A stretch of 64,000 bases of DNA, taken from Gordionus sp. m RMFG-2023. Taxonomy: Eukaryota; Nematomorpha; Gordioida; Chordodea; Parachordodidae. The DNA lies in assembly GCF_954871325.1 (NCBI RefSeq), contig NC_088778.1, positions 16,147,666-16,211,665 of the forward strand, written 5' to 3'. The notes below the pieces were generated by a model. It was not told the origin of the DNA. It made no database searches and saw only the letters and a program-made list of their open reading frames with translations. A program made the position numbers and the translations under genes. How positions within the stretch are numbered: the stretch's first letter is position 1; each line of letters begins with the position of its first letter. Positions 1-13,300 of this stretch are shown in pieces.

Positions 1-344
1 AGTTTTCCGGCTCACAAGTATATCTTTTATAATTTGTCCATATGTAACACTAACATTTATTAACTCTTGGCCTAGCTTGTATATTCCTTTACTTTCTGCT
101 GCATTTAAAGATCGAAGATCTTTACAAATAAAATATAACTGACTTTGTAAATAGTATAAACAAAATTTAGCAAAAAGTCCTAAACCAGATGATGTTGTTT
201 ATAAAATGCGGAAATTTTTTGTTTTCAAAAATTATTCTTTTCTAAAAAAAGAACCAAACTAGAAAATATATATTATAATTATAAAATTTTAAATTTATAT
301 TTATAAAAAAACAATTTAAAAAATTAAAATTTCCGTAATTCACG
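1..344. other. AT-rich stretch, no gene seen
   Basis: I see no coding region, RNA gene or clear repeat boundary here, only AT-rich sequence with short homopolymer runs. Confidence 0.5.
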
Positions 345-512
345 GAAATTAATGTTCACGCCCGATCACGCCCTAGGAAAATTTGAGAAGGCCCGTCACG
401 CCTAATAATTTAATTTATTCACACTCACGCCGTGACCCACCGTGACACGATAGGTCACGCATAATTTCACGGTCCTTGCCCCCTTCTAATTTGGACAGCC
501 TTAGTTAAAAAA
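345..512. repeat. TCACG-rich segment, possible hAT-type element end
   Basis: About nine TCACG/CGTGA pentamers fall within 170 bases in both orientations. Read on the minus strand, the right edge begins CTAAGGCTGTCCAAATTAG and is followed by GGGGGCAAGGACCGTG. Clusters of a short motif next to such an end are usual for hAT elements, where transposase binds subterminal repeats. No partner end or target-site duplication was found, so the family is an inference. Confidence 0.35.
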
Positions 513-734
513 CAAGTAAATAATATTTTTTATCTTAGTAATTGTTAAAATAAAATAAAATATTAATTAAAATAAAATTAAATTAAATTAAAATAAATTA
601 TAAAATAATCATAATAATTATAAAAATATAATATAAAATTAATTTAAATAAATTATTATATTAATTAAAATAAATTATAATATTAATTAAAATAATTTAT
701 AATAATTATAATATTCGAATAACCATTTATAAAA

Positions 735-1040
735 TATATCGCGAGTTCTACTTATGACCTTTTATAAAATACAGTGTTGTGATGATTTAATGAAACATAT
801 TGATGATTTAATTAAACCCATTCATATAAAATTATTTTCTTTGCAAAAATAATTAAAATATAGGCAAAGCATTATTGAAAATTCTTTTATTACTCCTTTT
901 ATTATTTTAATTATTTTTGCAAAGAAAATAATATTATATGGATGAGTTTTAATTTAATCGTCAATATGTTTCATTAAATTATCACGACACTGTATATCGC
1001 GATTTCTACTTATGACCTTTTATAAAATATATGGCGATTT
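735..1040. repeat. ~35-bp tandem repeat split by a MITE
   Basis: The unit reads approximately ATATCGCGATTTCTACTTAT followed by GACCTTTTATAAAATA. One copy lies just left of the MITE at 772-992, one just right of it, and a third, shorter copy (TATGGCGATTTTTACT) follows. The MITE therefore landed in a pre-existing short tandem array. Confidence 0.5.
772..992. mobile_element. Palindromic MITE with TA target duplication
   Basis: A 221-bp element starts CAGTGTTGTGATGATTTAAT and ends with its near reverse complement, ATTAAATTATCACGACACTG. The inverted arms run about 90 bases each, so almost the whole element is a fold-back. TA flanks it on both sides (770-771 and 993-994), as for Tc1/mariner-type insertions. 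It has no coding capacity. The family call rests only on the TA flanks. Confidence 0.6.
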
Positions 1041-4000
1041 TTACTAACTTATTTCATTTATTTTTATATTCAAATTTATATTATTTTATAATACTATATA
1101 AACTTAAAAATTTAGATATATTTAATCATAATGTAAAAATCATTTTTATTTTAATAAAATAGTTTTCTTAATCTTAGCCTGCCATCATGTGTTTCCAACA
1201 GTAATTAATTATGAGATACATATTATTTATACAGAAGTAATTATTCTCACACTGATGACATAGACATAAATTCATCTAGACTTAGACCCATGTTTCTCTA
1301 ATCTATGGCTAAGGAGGTATGTGTTAAATTCTCAACTAAATATGGCTCCTTAACAACAGTTCTTATACAATTTCTTTACGCGGATATACCATATCAAAAA
1401 ATGTAAATGTTTTACGGAAACGACTGTACTCGGAAGTTTGATGGGTGGTTTGTAAGCTGTAGTAAACCCTAGCTTATAAGCTATAATTAAAGGGTGGGGA
1501 GGGGGGGGGAGTAAAGGATCTCCACTTGTATATTGTATGAACATTCTCAAATTATACACTTTACTGATAAAAAAGTAAACCCTTTTTAAATTTCAGAATT
1601 CTTAAAGTCTCGCGATACTCTATCTAATAAGTCTTTTGTATCATCATACGATATCGGATTTTTTATATTTTTTAGTTTATTGCGATGCTTTTCTTATATT
1701 ACCAAAATTAAAAAATATTAAATTTTATATAATTTAAATAGCTGATTATTTAATTTTGATAAATTTTCATCTATGTCATCAATAGAACCCTAGAGTCAGT
1801 TTTGCAAAATATATTTTTTATTGATAGGGATGACTCCTTGATAAAAATTTGAAAATATATTATTTTTTAAAATCAAATAAATATATATAATTTTTTTTAT
1901 ATGTTAATTATTAATAAAAATTTCTAATATGAAGTAAAAAAAAATTTGTATTTGTATCGGAAATGTATTAATTTTTTTAAACAAAATAGAATCATGGAGT
2001 TATTTAATTATTTTATCTTATAACATCAAAGGGTTAATAAGATTGTTGTAAAATGCTACCTTTAAAAGTAGCTCGCTATCACTACTGATATTTTACAAAA
2101 AAAGTATCGCACTATCGCTATCGTTATTTTTTTAAAAACGTAACACACTAGCTACCTTTTACGCTACTTTAGAATTTTTTTAAAAATATTATACGCATCT
2201 CTATTTCCACAAATAAAAAATATATGTATAAAAATATGACTAATCAAATATAAATATAATTATTTTTTATGCGTCTAGAGGATTTTCAATCGTATTACAA
2301 TTTATTTTAAAATAATCATCTATAGTAGGTGGCATTTTTTATCTGGCTAGGGTCAGTCCAAAAAATATTACAGCAATAGTTATAAAAATTATATAGTAGA
2401 TAAGTGGCATAAATAATCATGTTTGCTGACTGGCCAGGACCACCCTTTATTTATCTATTGAACCAATTTCTCTCAAAATTGGTCAAAATGTGAAAGGATT
2501 GAAATAATTTTTTTTAAATATATAAATAAATGAATTTTAAGCATGTTTAACATCCAGATAATAAAGATAATAATTTACTTATGGGCAGTTGAAACATACC
2601 ATGTTTAGACTGTGCCAGAAAATCAACTTTCACATAAGCTCATCTAGTTCTGAAACTGTTATAGATACAGCTTTGATTTAAATTTTATTTTAAAGATTAA
2701 GGACTGGGCTACGCATTGATAAATTTTTTAGAAATAATACTTATAAATTTTTTCTCAAGTCTAAGCTACAAGTCTTGCTTGATGATAAAACCTTCTAGCA
2801 TATCATACATTGAAATTTATAAATGGTGTTAATTTTTTTTATTGAGATTATAATATTTTGAGAATTTATGAAAAGGGAATTTCATATTATCATTATTTTC
2901 CAAGGAAATCACTTTGTCGATATAATCTGATCTCTATCGTCGACATTTAAAATTCTAAATTATTGAAAACTATATTTATAATGCAGATTTTTAAATATAA
3001 ATTTAAAAATTAGATTAAATAAAAAGAATATGATTTTAGAATTAATTATAACTTCGCTACTTTCTAAATTAATAGATTCCGCTACTTAAAAAGTATAATA
3101 TCTCTACTATCCTTTTCCAAATTCCTGAGGACGTTTTGATTTATAGAGTTGAATTTACTATACTTTTTATCATTTTATTATAGCAGCTGACTAAGAATTT
3201 AGCTTCGCTTTAGAGTGGTACGTTTATAAAATCTGAGAATCAATTTTTATTATATTAATATTAATTTTATCATTAATTCCTATAAAAAAATTTTTTTAAA
3301 TATATATATTTACCTTTTTCTTTAACATATCTAATTATATTTCAAAAAATACAAGTTTATTAAAATGTATAATTATTATTAAAAAAGAAATATTTGGATT
3401 AATAATGGATTATACATTCGATCAGCTGTTATATTGCACGATATAGCTCCACTATAAATCTAGCCTTCATTTGTTTGCCGGCCCGATCTAAAAACGTGAC
3501 CAACATTCCTGAAAATATCCCATGAAAACTAAATTTTTCAAAATCTTTTGAAAAATTCCACAGAAGTCGAAAATCATAAAATAATATTTTAAAAATTTTT
3601 ATAAAAAAATGTAAATTTTATAATTTTTATATTATGATGTCATTGCTATTTTTACGAATGAATTTCCAAACGTTTAATAAAATAAATGTTATTTTATTTA
3701 TAACTATGATATAACCTTTTCCCAAATTACGCCTTTCACACATGTCATATATAATATGAACTTTCTAGCATATATCCCAACTCGAATAGCTGCTGTCACG
3801 CATAAACGCGTTGGAGGAGGAACTTTTAGAGGAGCTAGGCAGAAATTTAATTTTAGAAATTATGACGAAATTGTTATAGAAAATATTTTAGTTTCAGCAT
3901 TCATTAAAAATTACAAATAATCTTTAAATAGAAGAATATTTTGGACTCTGATTTACAAAAATTTAAATTTTTAAAAATTTCTCTTTAAAATTTTTATGTA

Positions 4001-5320
4001 GGTTAACATTAAGGGATGCACCGAAACATTTATTTAAAATAATATAACCAAAAAAAAATTAGGTTCATTTAAAATTAGAAGAAAAAAATATTATACGATT
4101 TGTTTCCATTCTTATATACCAATTTTGATTTTTAATTTAAGCTTTAAGGCGGTGTCCTAGTTCAACTTATTACTAAATTACCGGCTGTTTAGGGCTATAT
4201 AGCTTCGCATAGCCTAAAAAATAAAGGAAAAAATACAAAAAAACGAAAAAAAAATAGGAAAAATAACATTGCCACCAAATACTTAAAAATAACCAAAATA
4301 GGTTTTTCTAGTTTTAAAACTATTTAGCCCAAGTTAAACAGCATTAAGTATTAAAATTAAGTCAAATCAAGACATAGCCTAATGCCTTTAAATTTTAATG
4401 AAGGTTGTAGTCGTAATTTATTTTCTTCTGTGATTTTTCTTCATAATATAGGACAATACTATAAATGATAAAAGTAAGAAGAAGTAGGAAAAGAATTAAC
4501 AACGCTTCCTTTATTAATGATATAGGTTTTATGTTGGATATTATTTAAAAGTAAAATATTAGACATTCAATAAACAGTATGATGGAGCTTAATATTTTAC
4601 TTATTCTTTATTTATTTCCTCTAATCTTAAGAAATTGGTAGATCCTGTTTATTTAGAAATTCATAGCTTAGATAGGCTAATTTAATTTTTTATAGGTTAA
4701 TTATTATTTTGAAAAATCTCGATACCGTGAGTATGGTGCATCTCTGCTTTAGATGAAGCATTTATCTATCAAATGTCACAACTTATCTATAAATATAAAT
4801 AATTAATTTTCGTAAAGCTTTAATATGGTTCTAGTATTTAATGATTTGATAAAATTCTCTATTAATTTCCTAAATCCTAAGTTAATTCCTCAAGATAAAT
4901 TTTTTTTTAAAAAGGGGGGGGGGGGGTATAGTGTATAAATAAATGCAAGGGGTTAGGGGATGTGATAATTTTGATTTATTTTTATTTTTGCAAAATATTT
5001 ACTGGATTTTCTTATTTTTGTGTCGGTGGTGTGGGAAGGGGGAAGGGTATGAAAGGAATGTAGAATAACTTACATTGATGAATAGGTGGTTTATTAGAAA
5101 TGCACCTTATTCTCTATTCTTATCATAGATTCAGCGACTTTTAAAAAAACGTGGGACCTTAGAGGTTGCCAATCAGATAAAGAAGACAACTAATCATCAT
5201 TAAGGTTACAACTATTTGACAAAATATAGGCTATGTTTACCCCCCCCCCCCCTTCTCCCCTTGCAAAATATTTTAAGGTAGAAAAGCTTACACTCTTGGC
5301 AGAATAATCATTTTGACTTC
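1041..5320. other. AT-rich intergenic DNA
   Basis: This 4.3-kb stretch has no recognisable gene apart from a 54-codon open frame at 3,756-3,920. It contains a run of 13 G (4,914-4,926) and one of 13 C (5,240-5,252), both typical of this window. I found no tRNA, rRNA or transposon ends. Confidence 0.5.
3756..3920 (+). CDS. Small open frame, unknown
   Basis: An ATG opens 54 codons with a basic, glycine-rich middle (RVGGGTFRGARQKFNFRNYD). Base composition inside the frame is clearly less AT-rich than on either side, the only reason to note it. I recognise no family. It could be one exon of a longer gene, a fragment of an unidentified element, or chance. Confidence 0.15.
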   Translation: MNFLAYIPTRIAAVTHKRVGGGTFRGARQKFNFRNYDEIVIENILVSAFIKNYK

Positions 5321-5322
5321 TT

Positions 5323-5940
5323 TTACCGGTGACTCAAGGCATATTGCATCAGCTTTATCAGGACACAATGGCTACTGTACGCTGCTTTGGTAAGCCTGCA
5401 TTATTTATTACTTTCACCTGCAACCCTAAATGGGATAAAATTATGCGCGAATTATTTCTTCATCAGACTCCAAACAAACGCCCAGATTTAGTTTGTCGCG
5501 TTTTTCATTAATAATTAAAATGTCTTAAAAATGATTTGCTTTATTATCATGTTCTTAAAAAAGTAATCGCTAATGTGGATGTCATAGAATTCCAGAAAAG
5601 AGGGTCATATGTGTCTTATACTTGATAAATTGAAGTATTTACTGAGCTTATGCTGTTTCAAATTATTAGTAATTGTAACACACATGGACCATGTGGTTTA
5701 ACATTTCCTTATAGTCCCTGTATGATTGATGGAAAATGTTCAAAAATATATCCTAAAATAATTTGTGGACACCTTTTCTATGGATACGTGTTGTTATCCT
5801 TTATATCTGCGACGAAATGATGGCGTTAGCTTCCAAAAAAATTAAACGGATTTATATTTAACAACTGTTGGATGGTATCTTATACTAGCCTTTATCTAAA
5901 AATATGATGTACATATAAGCGTATAAATTTTCTCTTCGGT
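5323..5940 (+). pseudogene. Helitron Rep domain remnant
   Basis: The frame opening near 5,323 reads LYQDTMATVRCFGKPALFIT followed by FTCNPKWDKI, the standard start of the Helitron replication-initiator domain. After two adjacent TAA codons (5,512-5,517) the same frame continues with VDVIEFQKRG. The HUH metal-binding motif should follow. Here the reading is shifted and the best match is H-M-C-L, so the second histidine is lost. HGPCG, SPCM and GKCSK follow as expected, then YPLYLRRNDG. The tyrosine motif is missing because tandem repeats begin there. The domain cannot be active. Confidence 0.8.
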
Positions 5941-5970
5941 TCAGTCCGTAAAATAGATATATAGATATAG

Positions 5971-6470
5971 TATATTAAATGGCATAAAAACCTATTATTC
6001 TACCAATACTCAACTTTGCAAAGTAAATGATTGTAAATTTTTCTAATAATAAATTTTAGCAATTTTAATAGAATATTTAATTATTTTGAGTATACCTACT
6101 ATATCAAGATCAATTGTAAATATTGCTGGGCTACAAATTTTGCAAAGTAATAAATAATATATCCTTCTAATATCTTAATTTAATTAATTTTAGATAAAGT
6201 ATATTAAATGGCATAAAAACCTATTATTCTACCAATACTCAACTTTGCAAAGTAAATGATTGTAAATTTTTCTAATAATAAATTTTAGCAATTTTAATAG
6301 AATATTTAATTATTTTGAGTATACCTACTATATCAAGATCAATTGTAAATATTGCTGGGCTACAAATTTTGCAAAGTAATAAATAATATATCCTTCTAAT
6401 GTCTTAATTTAATTAATTTTAGATAAAGTATATTAAATGGCATAAAAACCTATTATTCTACCAATACTCA
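5971..6470. repeat. 229-bp tandem repeat, about 2.2 copies
   Basis: Copies start at 5,971, 6,200 and 6,429 (TATATTAAATGGCATAAAAA). The first two are almost identical, with a single obvious difference near the end of the unit, so the duplication is recent or an assembly effect. It sits between two copies of the same Helitron Rep segment (5,757-5,945 and 6,523-6,715). Confidence 0.75.
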
Positions 6471-6522
6471 AAGGCATAACTATGCCTCATTCATAAAATG
6501 TCGATAAAACTACCTAAATAAT

Positions 6523-8560
6523 TTGATGGACACCTTTCTATGGATAATATTGTTATCCTTTATATCTGTGACGAAATGATGGCGTTAGCTTCCGAATAAA
6601 AATTAAACGGATTTATATTTAACAACTGTTGGATGGTATCTTATACTAAGCCTTTATCTAAAAATATGCATGTACATATAATCGTATCCAAATTTTTCTG
6701 CTATACAGTCCGGATCATTCTCCGACAGTCTATCACTAGACTCGTCTACCAAATCAATTGATCCTTTCTACTAAAGTGCTGATTTAAACAATATCTTAGC
6801 TAATATTCCTGGTACAACATTAAAGAAATGGTTTAAAATTAATGCTTTTGAAACAAGTGCCAGACAATATATTTATGCAGATTTTATACGATATTATGTG
6901 GATTAATGGTCGTATACGCACAGTTCCTCCTAAAGAGGGTGAAGTTTTTATTTTAAGACTCTTATTAATTATGTAGCTGGGCCAGCCATAGAATTGCTAT
7001 GGCATTCTCTGGATTATGAAATGCAGGATCATTCTCCGACAGTCTATCGATTAGACCTTCGTCTACCAAATCAACAATTGATCCTTTTTCTACTAAAGTG
7101 CTGATTTAAACAATATCTTAGCTAATATTCCTGGTACAACATTAAAGAAATGGTTTAAAATTAATGCTTTTGAAACAAGTGCCAGACAATATATTTATGC
7201 AGATTTTATACGATATTATGTGTGGATTAATGGTCGTATACGCACAGTTCCTCCTAAAGAGGGTGAGGTGCATAGCTCAGAAATTGCACGGATTATTTTA
7301 CTACGTTGATGATCTATCTAAGCATTGATCTCGAATATTGCATATAAGCTATGATTCTCTGGTTATAATATCGTAATAGATACTGTTATAGAGAGACTAC
7401 ACACCTTTTCCAAAAATGTGATAGTACATATGATGCTCGATATATCTGCCATAGAATTGCTATGGCATTCTCTGGATTATGAAATGCAGGATCATTCTCC
7501 GACAGTCTATCGATTAGACCTTCGTCTACCAAATCAACAATTGATCCTTTTTCTACTAAAGTGCTGATTTAAACAATATCTTAGCTAATATTCCTGGTAC
7601 AACATTAAAGAAATGGTTTAAAATTAAGTTATGTAACTACTGCTTATCAATATGCTGTAACTACCAATATGATGCTCGATATATCTGCCATAGAATTGCT
7701 ATGGCATTCTCTGATTATGAAATGCAGGATCATTCTCCGACAGTCTATCGATTAGACCTTCGTCTACCAAATCAGACAATTGATCCTTTTTCTACTAAAG
7801 TGCTGATTTAAACAATATCTTAGCTAATATTCCTGGTACAACATTAAAGAAATGGTTTAAAATTAATGCTTTTGAAACAAGTGCCAGACAATATATTTAT
7901 GCAGATTTTATACGATATTATGTGTGGATTAATGGTCGTATACGCACAGTTCCTCCTAAAGAGGGTGAGGTTTTTTATTTAAGACTCTTATTAATTATGT
8001 AACTGGGCCAACATGCTTTGAAGATATTGTAGTAATACTTTTTAAGATGCATGAATTCGATATGGTATGTTATCTGATAATATCGAATGGAACCATTGTT
8101 TAGAGAAAGGTCTCTTCTTTAAGATGCCATATCAATTGCGCCAGTTATTTTCTGTTATTTTATTACATTGTGAGCCTAGAGATCTTGTTATTTTATGGCA
8201 TACCTTTAAATATTTCCCTTGTGAAGATTTTGTCAAAAAAAGATCTGCAATTTTATTAATGATATTATGTGGATTTTAATGGTCGTATATTTAACAGTTC
8301 CTCCTAAAGAGGGTGAAGTTTTTTATTTAAGACTTTATTAATTATGTAACTGGGCCAACATGCTTTGAAGATATTGTAGTAATACTTTTTAAGATGCATG
8401 AATTCGATATGGTATGTTATCTGATAATATCGAATGGAACCATTGTTTAGAGAAAGGTCTTTCTTAAGATGCCATATCAATTGCGCCAGTTATTTTCTGT
8501 TATTTTATTACATTGTGAGCCTAGAGATTCATATTTTATAAATATTTCCCTTGTGAAGAT
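6523..8560 (+). repeat. Multiplied Helitron linker region
   Basis: A segment beginning CAGGATCATTCTCCGACAGT recurs at about 6,712, 7,023, 7,488 and 7,725 with irregular spacing, and the following part (7,925-8,210) recurs at 8,262-8,530. Translated, it is the Helitron stretch between Rep and helicase: NNILANIPGTTLKKWFKIN, then ARQYIYADFIRYYVWINGR, and at 8,067-8,279 YQLRQLFSVILLHCEPRD. The copies are nearly identical but cut at different points. Local amplification or a collapsed or mis-joined assembly could both give this picture. Confidence 0.7.
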
Positions 8561-8579
8561 TTTGTCAAAAAAAGATCTG

Positions 8580-10130
8580 CACTGCCGGAATACCTTATCA
8601 GCGAAAATCGCGCGCTGTGCCCTATCAATCAAATTTTAATTCAAAATGGTAAATCTCTTAAGGATTTTTTGGGCAGGCCTATTCCTTTATTATCCACTCA
8701 ATCTTTGCTAAAGTTGATATTAGGTATCACCTTATTCAGGAGGAAGTACGATACCTATGATATGCTTAAAAAATATTTGGCTATCTACATTTTATTTAAT
8801 GATCAAAATATTATCTATGCCAAAATTATGTCTTTACTCTCCAATCCACTTCATCCCATAATTTATTTTTAAAGATGGCTGGGGGCACTGGAAAATCATT
8901 TCTTTTAAATACATTATTATATGAGTTAAGAGTTCAAGGCAAAATTGCAATATCTGTTGCATCTTCTGGCATTGCTTCAACCCCTCTTCATAATGGCCAC
9001 ATTGTACATTTACGTTTCCACATCTCTCTAAATATTCATGAAAGTTCCTCGTGTAATATATCTTACCAAAGGCAAATAGCTGAATTGATAAGACAATCGG
9101 TAATTATAATATGGGACAATATCGATGATGCATAAACAAATATTCCCGGCCATGGATAGGTCATTCCAGGATATAATGAAATTGAATAAACCATTTGGTG
9201 GTAAAATTATAATTTTTGGCGAAGATTTTAGACAAATTTTACCTGTTATTAAATATGGTGGAAGATGCGACATTGTTAACTCAACCTTAAAACGGTCGTA
9301 TTTATGGTCGCATATATTCCCATTAAGGTTAGGAATTAATATGAAATTGCTACAATTTCACGAGGCAAATGAATCTCTTATCAATAATAATTACTCAAAT
9401 TTTCTTTTAAGAGTTGGTAGAGGCTATGAGACATTTGATGGCTCCAAAATTCATGAAGATTGTTTTATAGCTTCCAATGATATCGTGGATCTTATCGCTT
9501 TTGTTTACAGTTTCAAAAAGACAATACTTCCTTTAACCGTGCATCATTTCTCAAAATGTCACCCTGACCCCTAAAAACGTAAATGTCGATTCCATAAATA
9601 TTCAATTGATTAACAAATTTCCTTGGGATTTAATTATATATATACAAGTGCTGATGAAACAATAATCGAAGAAGAAGCAACATTTTATCCCACTAAATAT
9701 TTAAACTCAAATATATCAGGATTACCACCTCGCAAACTTTCACTCAAAATCGGGTATCTATAATGTTAATGCGTAATTTAAATTCTGCTTCTGGTTTGAG
9801 CTAAGGGACTAAATTGATTGTAATTACTTTGCGACCATACCAAATATAATTGAGGCGGGATTTGTTTCTGTTTCTCGGCACTAGAGTTTCCATTCCTAGA
9901 ATAAGTTTAATTGCAACTAATTCTGGCTTACCATTTTTTTTAAGCGCGGATAATTTCCCGTGGGACTTGCTTTTGTCATGACAATTAATAAAAAGGGACA
10001 AACATTGAACAAAGTTGACATCTATTTACCTCATCTTGTCTTTTAACATGGACAGCTATATGTAGTTATGTCTCGAGTTTGTTCTTATTATAAACTAAAG
10101 ATTATGACCTATGATAAAACAAGAACTACA
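8580..10130 (+). pseudogene. Helitron PIF1-like helicase remnant
   Basis: The region starts with LPEYLISENRALCPINQILI and DFLGRPIP, the usual lead-in to the helicase. Walker A is intact (GGTGKSFL at about 8,884), the Walker B region reads VIIIWDNIDDA, and GEDFRQILPVI matches the GGDFRQ helicase motif. Further on come SGLPPRKLSLKIG near 9,720 and, near 9,975-10,075, degraded matches to the C-terminal helicase motifs (FVMTINKKGQT, HGQLYVVMSRV). The reading frame changes at about 8,872, 9,125 and 9,574 and several times after that. PIF1-like helicases unwind DNA 5' to 3'. This one is clearly dead. Confidence 0.8.
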
Positions 10131-10189
10131 ACCAATGTGGAGTAGTATCGTGTATGTATCCTATTAATCCCGGTTTATACGAATACGAA

Positions 10190-10342
10190 AGAACAATACT
10201 TGAATATAATTTAGATAAATTTATATCTATTTTAAGCATCCTACCTATTTTTAAAGCTATCTATTTTTCCGGGTCGACCAATATGACCTTTAATCTCTGA
10301 TGAATATTTTGTATAAATAACATAAAAATATACATGGAACAT
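10190..10342. repeat. Left unit of a split ~140-210-bp tandem array
   Basis: The anchor TTATATCTATTTTAAGCATC, CTACCTATTTTTAAAGCTA and the tail AAAAATATACATGGAACAT match the units that resume at 13,866. The unit is cut by the LTR element starting at 10,343. Confidence 0.6.
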
Positions 10343-13300
10343 TGTAATGTATTAATATAAATTAAATATAAATTGTTTAATTTGGTTTTAAGCTACAATA
10401 TATTGTAATAGATTAAATAGATAAACGATTTTATAAAAGTATATATGGATATATATTTTCAGACTTATTAAATAAAAAAGCTACAACTTATTGTAATAGA
10501 TTAAATAAATAAACGATTTTTAAAAGTATATAGATATATATTTTCAGACGTATTAAACAAAAAGGTTAAAATTATACTATTATTAAACAAAAAGGTTAAA
10601 ATTATACTATGCCTAACGAAGACTAGAAGAATATTTCTGAAGAAAAACGAAGACATATTCCAGAATTCGTCAAAGAAAAAGTGAATTACGTATATAATAT
10701 TGAACTCAAAAGTAAAAAAATATTGTTGATCGAAATAAAAAAAAAGATTTATTATTAGCATACATAGGTACTGATAACTTAATTAAAATTAAAAATTTCT
10801 GCTACCCAAATAATTTAGAGAGCGTTAATTATTTATCTTTACTTGATAGTCTAGAGAAAATAATTAAGGATATTTCTAATTTTCCTACATCGCAATAATT
10901 TTTATACTTTAAAAATAGGCGGTGAAACTATTATCGGTTTTTGAATCAAATTGAAAAGTATTTGTCCTTTATATAATTTTAATCGCCGGTTGATGAACTC
11001 TTAAGAGATATTTTAACCTTAGGTAGGGTTGCCTGAGCTGGACAAAAAACTTCTATCAAAATATACCGAAAGAAATATCACTTTTGAAGTTACTGTGCGT
11101 TTAGCGATTGCGCTGTCTTCATTGGAAAAGGAAACCCAGGTAAAAGATAATAAAATAATTAAACATGAGCCTACACAAGGTTCCAAAAATATTTATTTTA
11201 GAAATAATTGTAAAATCATTAATAAATTCAATAATAATTATTATTATAATGCTAGACTTTTAGACGAAGGCGTTAACGAGAAGGTTGATCCAATAACAAC
11301 TCCAATAACTTGGGCTACGCCAACGTTTTATAGAAATCTGGTGCCTTGCGGATATGCAGAGATTTTCGTTTAGAAATCAACAAATATTTAGCGATAGATA
11401 ATGATTTATTACCAACTTTCGTTGATCTGACAAATGATCGCGGGTGGTAAAATATTTTCAACGATAGATTTGAGAGTTGCATTTTTACAATTTAGAGTTA
11501 GTCCAGAATGTAGGACCTTTTAGTAATTCTGATTCATGTCGGTTTTTACCGATACCAAAGAATCCCATTTGGGTTGACTAGCGCTCCGATAATATTTCAA
11601 CGCTTTATGCAAAACCTTTTAAAGGAATTCCTATGGTTAGTGTTTTTTAGACGACAATATTATTGCAGGTGAGAATAATTTTGATCACATTGTTAATCTA
11701 GAAGAAGTATTAAGAAGATTTGATAAGGCTGGACTGACAACGACGACCGATAAAATTAATTTGAGAAAAGTGAGTTACTTATTTAGGTCATGTTATTAGA
11801 AGATAGGATTTATGCCATAAAAATTTGAAAAACACCGTCTAATGTTAAAGTATTACTTTCGTTTCTTGGATGGTAAGTTACCATGAGTCTTTTATAAAAA
11901 ATTTATACTCTATCTGTGCGCCTTTACACCGACTAACGAATAAAAATGTTAGTTGCTTTTGGTCAGCTAAATAAAATGAAATATTTAATAGTTAAAAATA
12001 TATTATCAAAAGAAAATACAATAATTCCTTATTCAGCCGATATTCTTATCGTGATTTCTTGTGACGCTTCCGAAGATGGTCTAGGAGCTGTTATTGCACA
12101 CCGATATCTTACTGGCTAGGAGAAACCGATTGCTTACGCATCGAGGACACTTTCGGCATCTGAAAAGAATTACGCCACCATTGATCGGGAGGCTTCGGCG
12201 ATCTTCGAGAAGTTTCATCAATATATTTATGGAAGACTTTTTATTTTGGTTACAGATCATATACCTTTAAAATATATCTTAGGTGATAAAAGAGACCTAA
12301 ATAAAATAACAAGTAACCGTTTAATATGGTGGGCGATGAAGCTATTAAGAATATGAGATATAGACCTGGTAATCAAAACAAATGTGCCGACGCTCTGTCC
12401 TGTTTGGGGGTAGAGAGAGCGAAAACCAATGAAGTTACAAAAAAAATCGAAGATGAAATCAGAGAATTAAAAATTAATTTAATAGAAGATTTATCTTTCA
12501 CTCGGAGAAAGTCGTAATTGAAACGAGCAATGATATCAATCTGAAAGAGATTATTAAATAAATTAAAAATCATTGGTATATCTTTAATATAAATAATTAT
12601 TTGGAGATTTAAAAAAAATTTATTTTAATTAAAAATAATATTTCGTTCGAAGAAGGATTATTATTTTATAATGATAGGATTATTAATTCCGATAATCTAA
12701 AGAAGGAGGTTTTGAATGGTATTCTTCAAGGACATCCTGGGATAATGGGGATAAAATCATTATGTAGATACTATGTTTTTTTGACAAATCTTGAAGATAT
12801 CGTTAAATGCTGCAAGAGTTGTCAGGAATAGAGGATCGGGAGCCAGAGAAGTGCCGTTATACAATTTGAACATTCCTACCCGATCTTGGGAACGAATACA
12901 CATAGATTTGACAGGCCCTATATCTGGAAAATATTGGATAATTTGGGTAGACGCTTCACCAAATGGGTTAAAGTTGCAATTTTAACACATAATTCGGCGA
13001 GTGTAATAAATAATCTGCGTAATTATTTCGTTAGATTTGATTTACCTCGCTACATTGTCTCAGATAACGTTACTCAGTTTACTGGATCTCATAAAACATT
13101 TAAGATCGGCCCCTTATAGCCCCAAATCGAATCGTTTGACTGAGCGTTATATATGTACTATAAAGACGTGTTTATATGCTGGAAGGAGATGTGGAACTCC
13201 CAGCCAATTAAATTTAGCGAATTAGTTACTTACCGAAATACACCAAATGCAACTACCGGTAAATCCCCTGCCGAAAGGATGTTTGGAAGGCCGTTCAGGA

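Larger units (their letters stand above)
5323..10130 (+). mobile_element. Decayed Helitron (Rep/PIF1-like helicase)
   Basis: In order along the plus strand come a Rep segment (5,323-5,940), repeated pieces of the region between Rep and helicase (6,523-8,560), and a PIF1-like helicase (8,580 to about 10,130). This is the order of the single large protein of rolling-circle Helitrons. The frame is broken many times by stops and frameshifts. I could not find a TC start or a hairpin-CTRR end, so the outer boundaries are only those of the coding homology. It differs from the minus-strand Helitron at 17,109-21,873, which keeps both ends but only an N-terminal coding fragment. Confidence 0.8.

Noticed and set aside
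1350-1559. 69-codon minus-strand frame
   Set aside because: It includes a homopolymer-derived proline run from a G tract and resembles no known protein.
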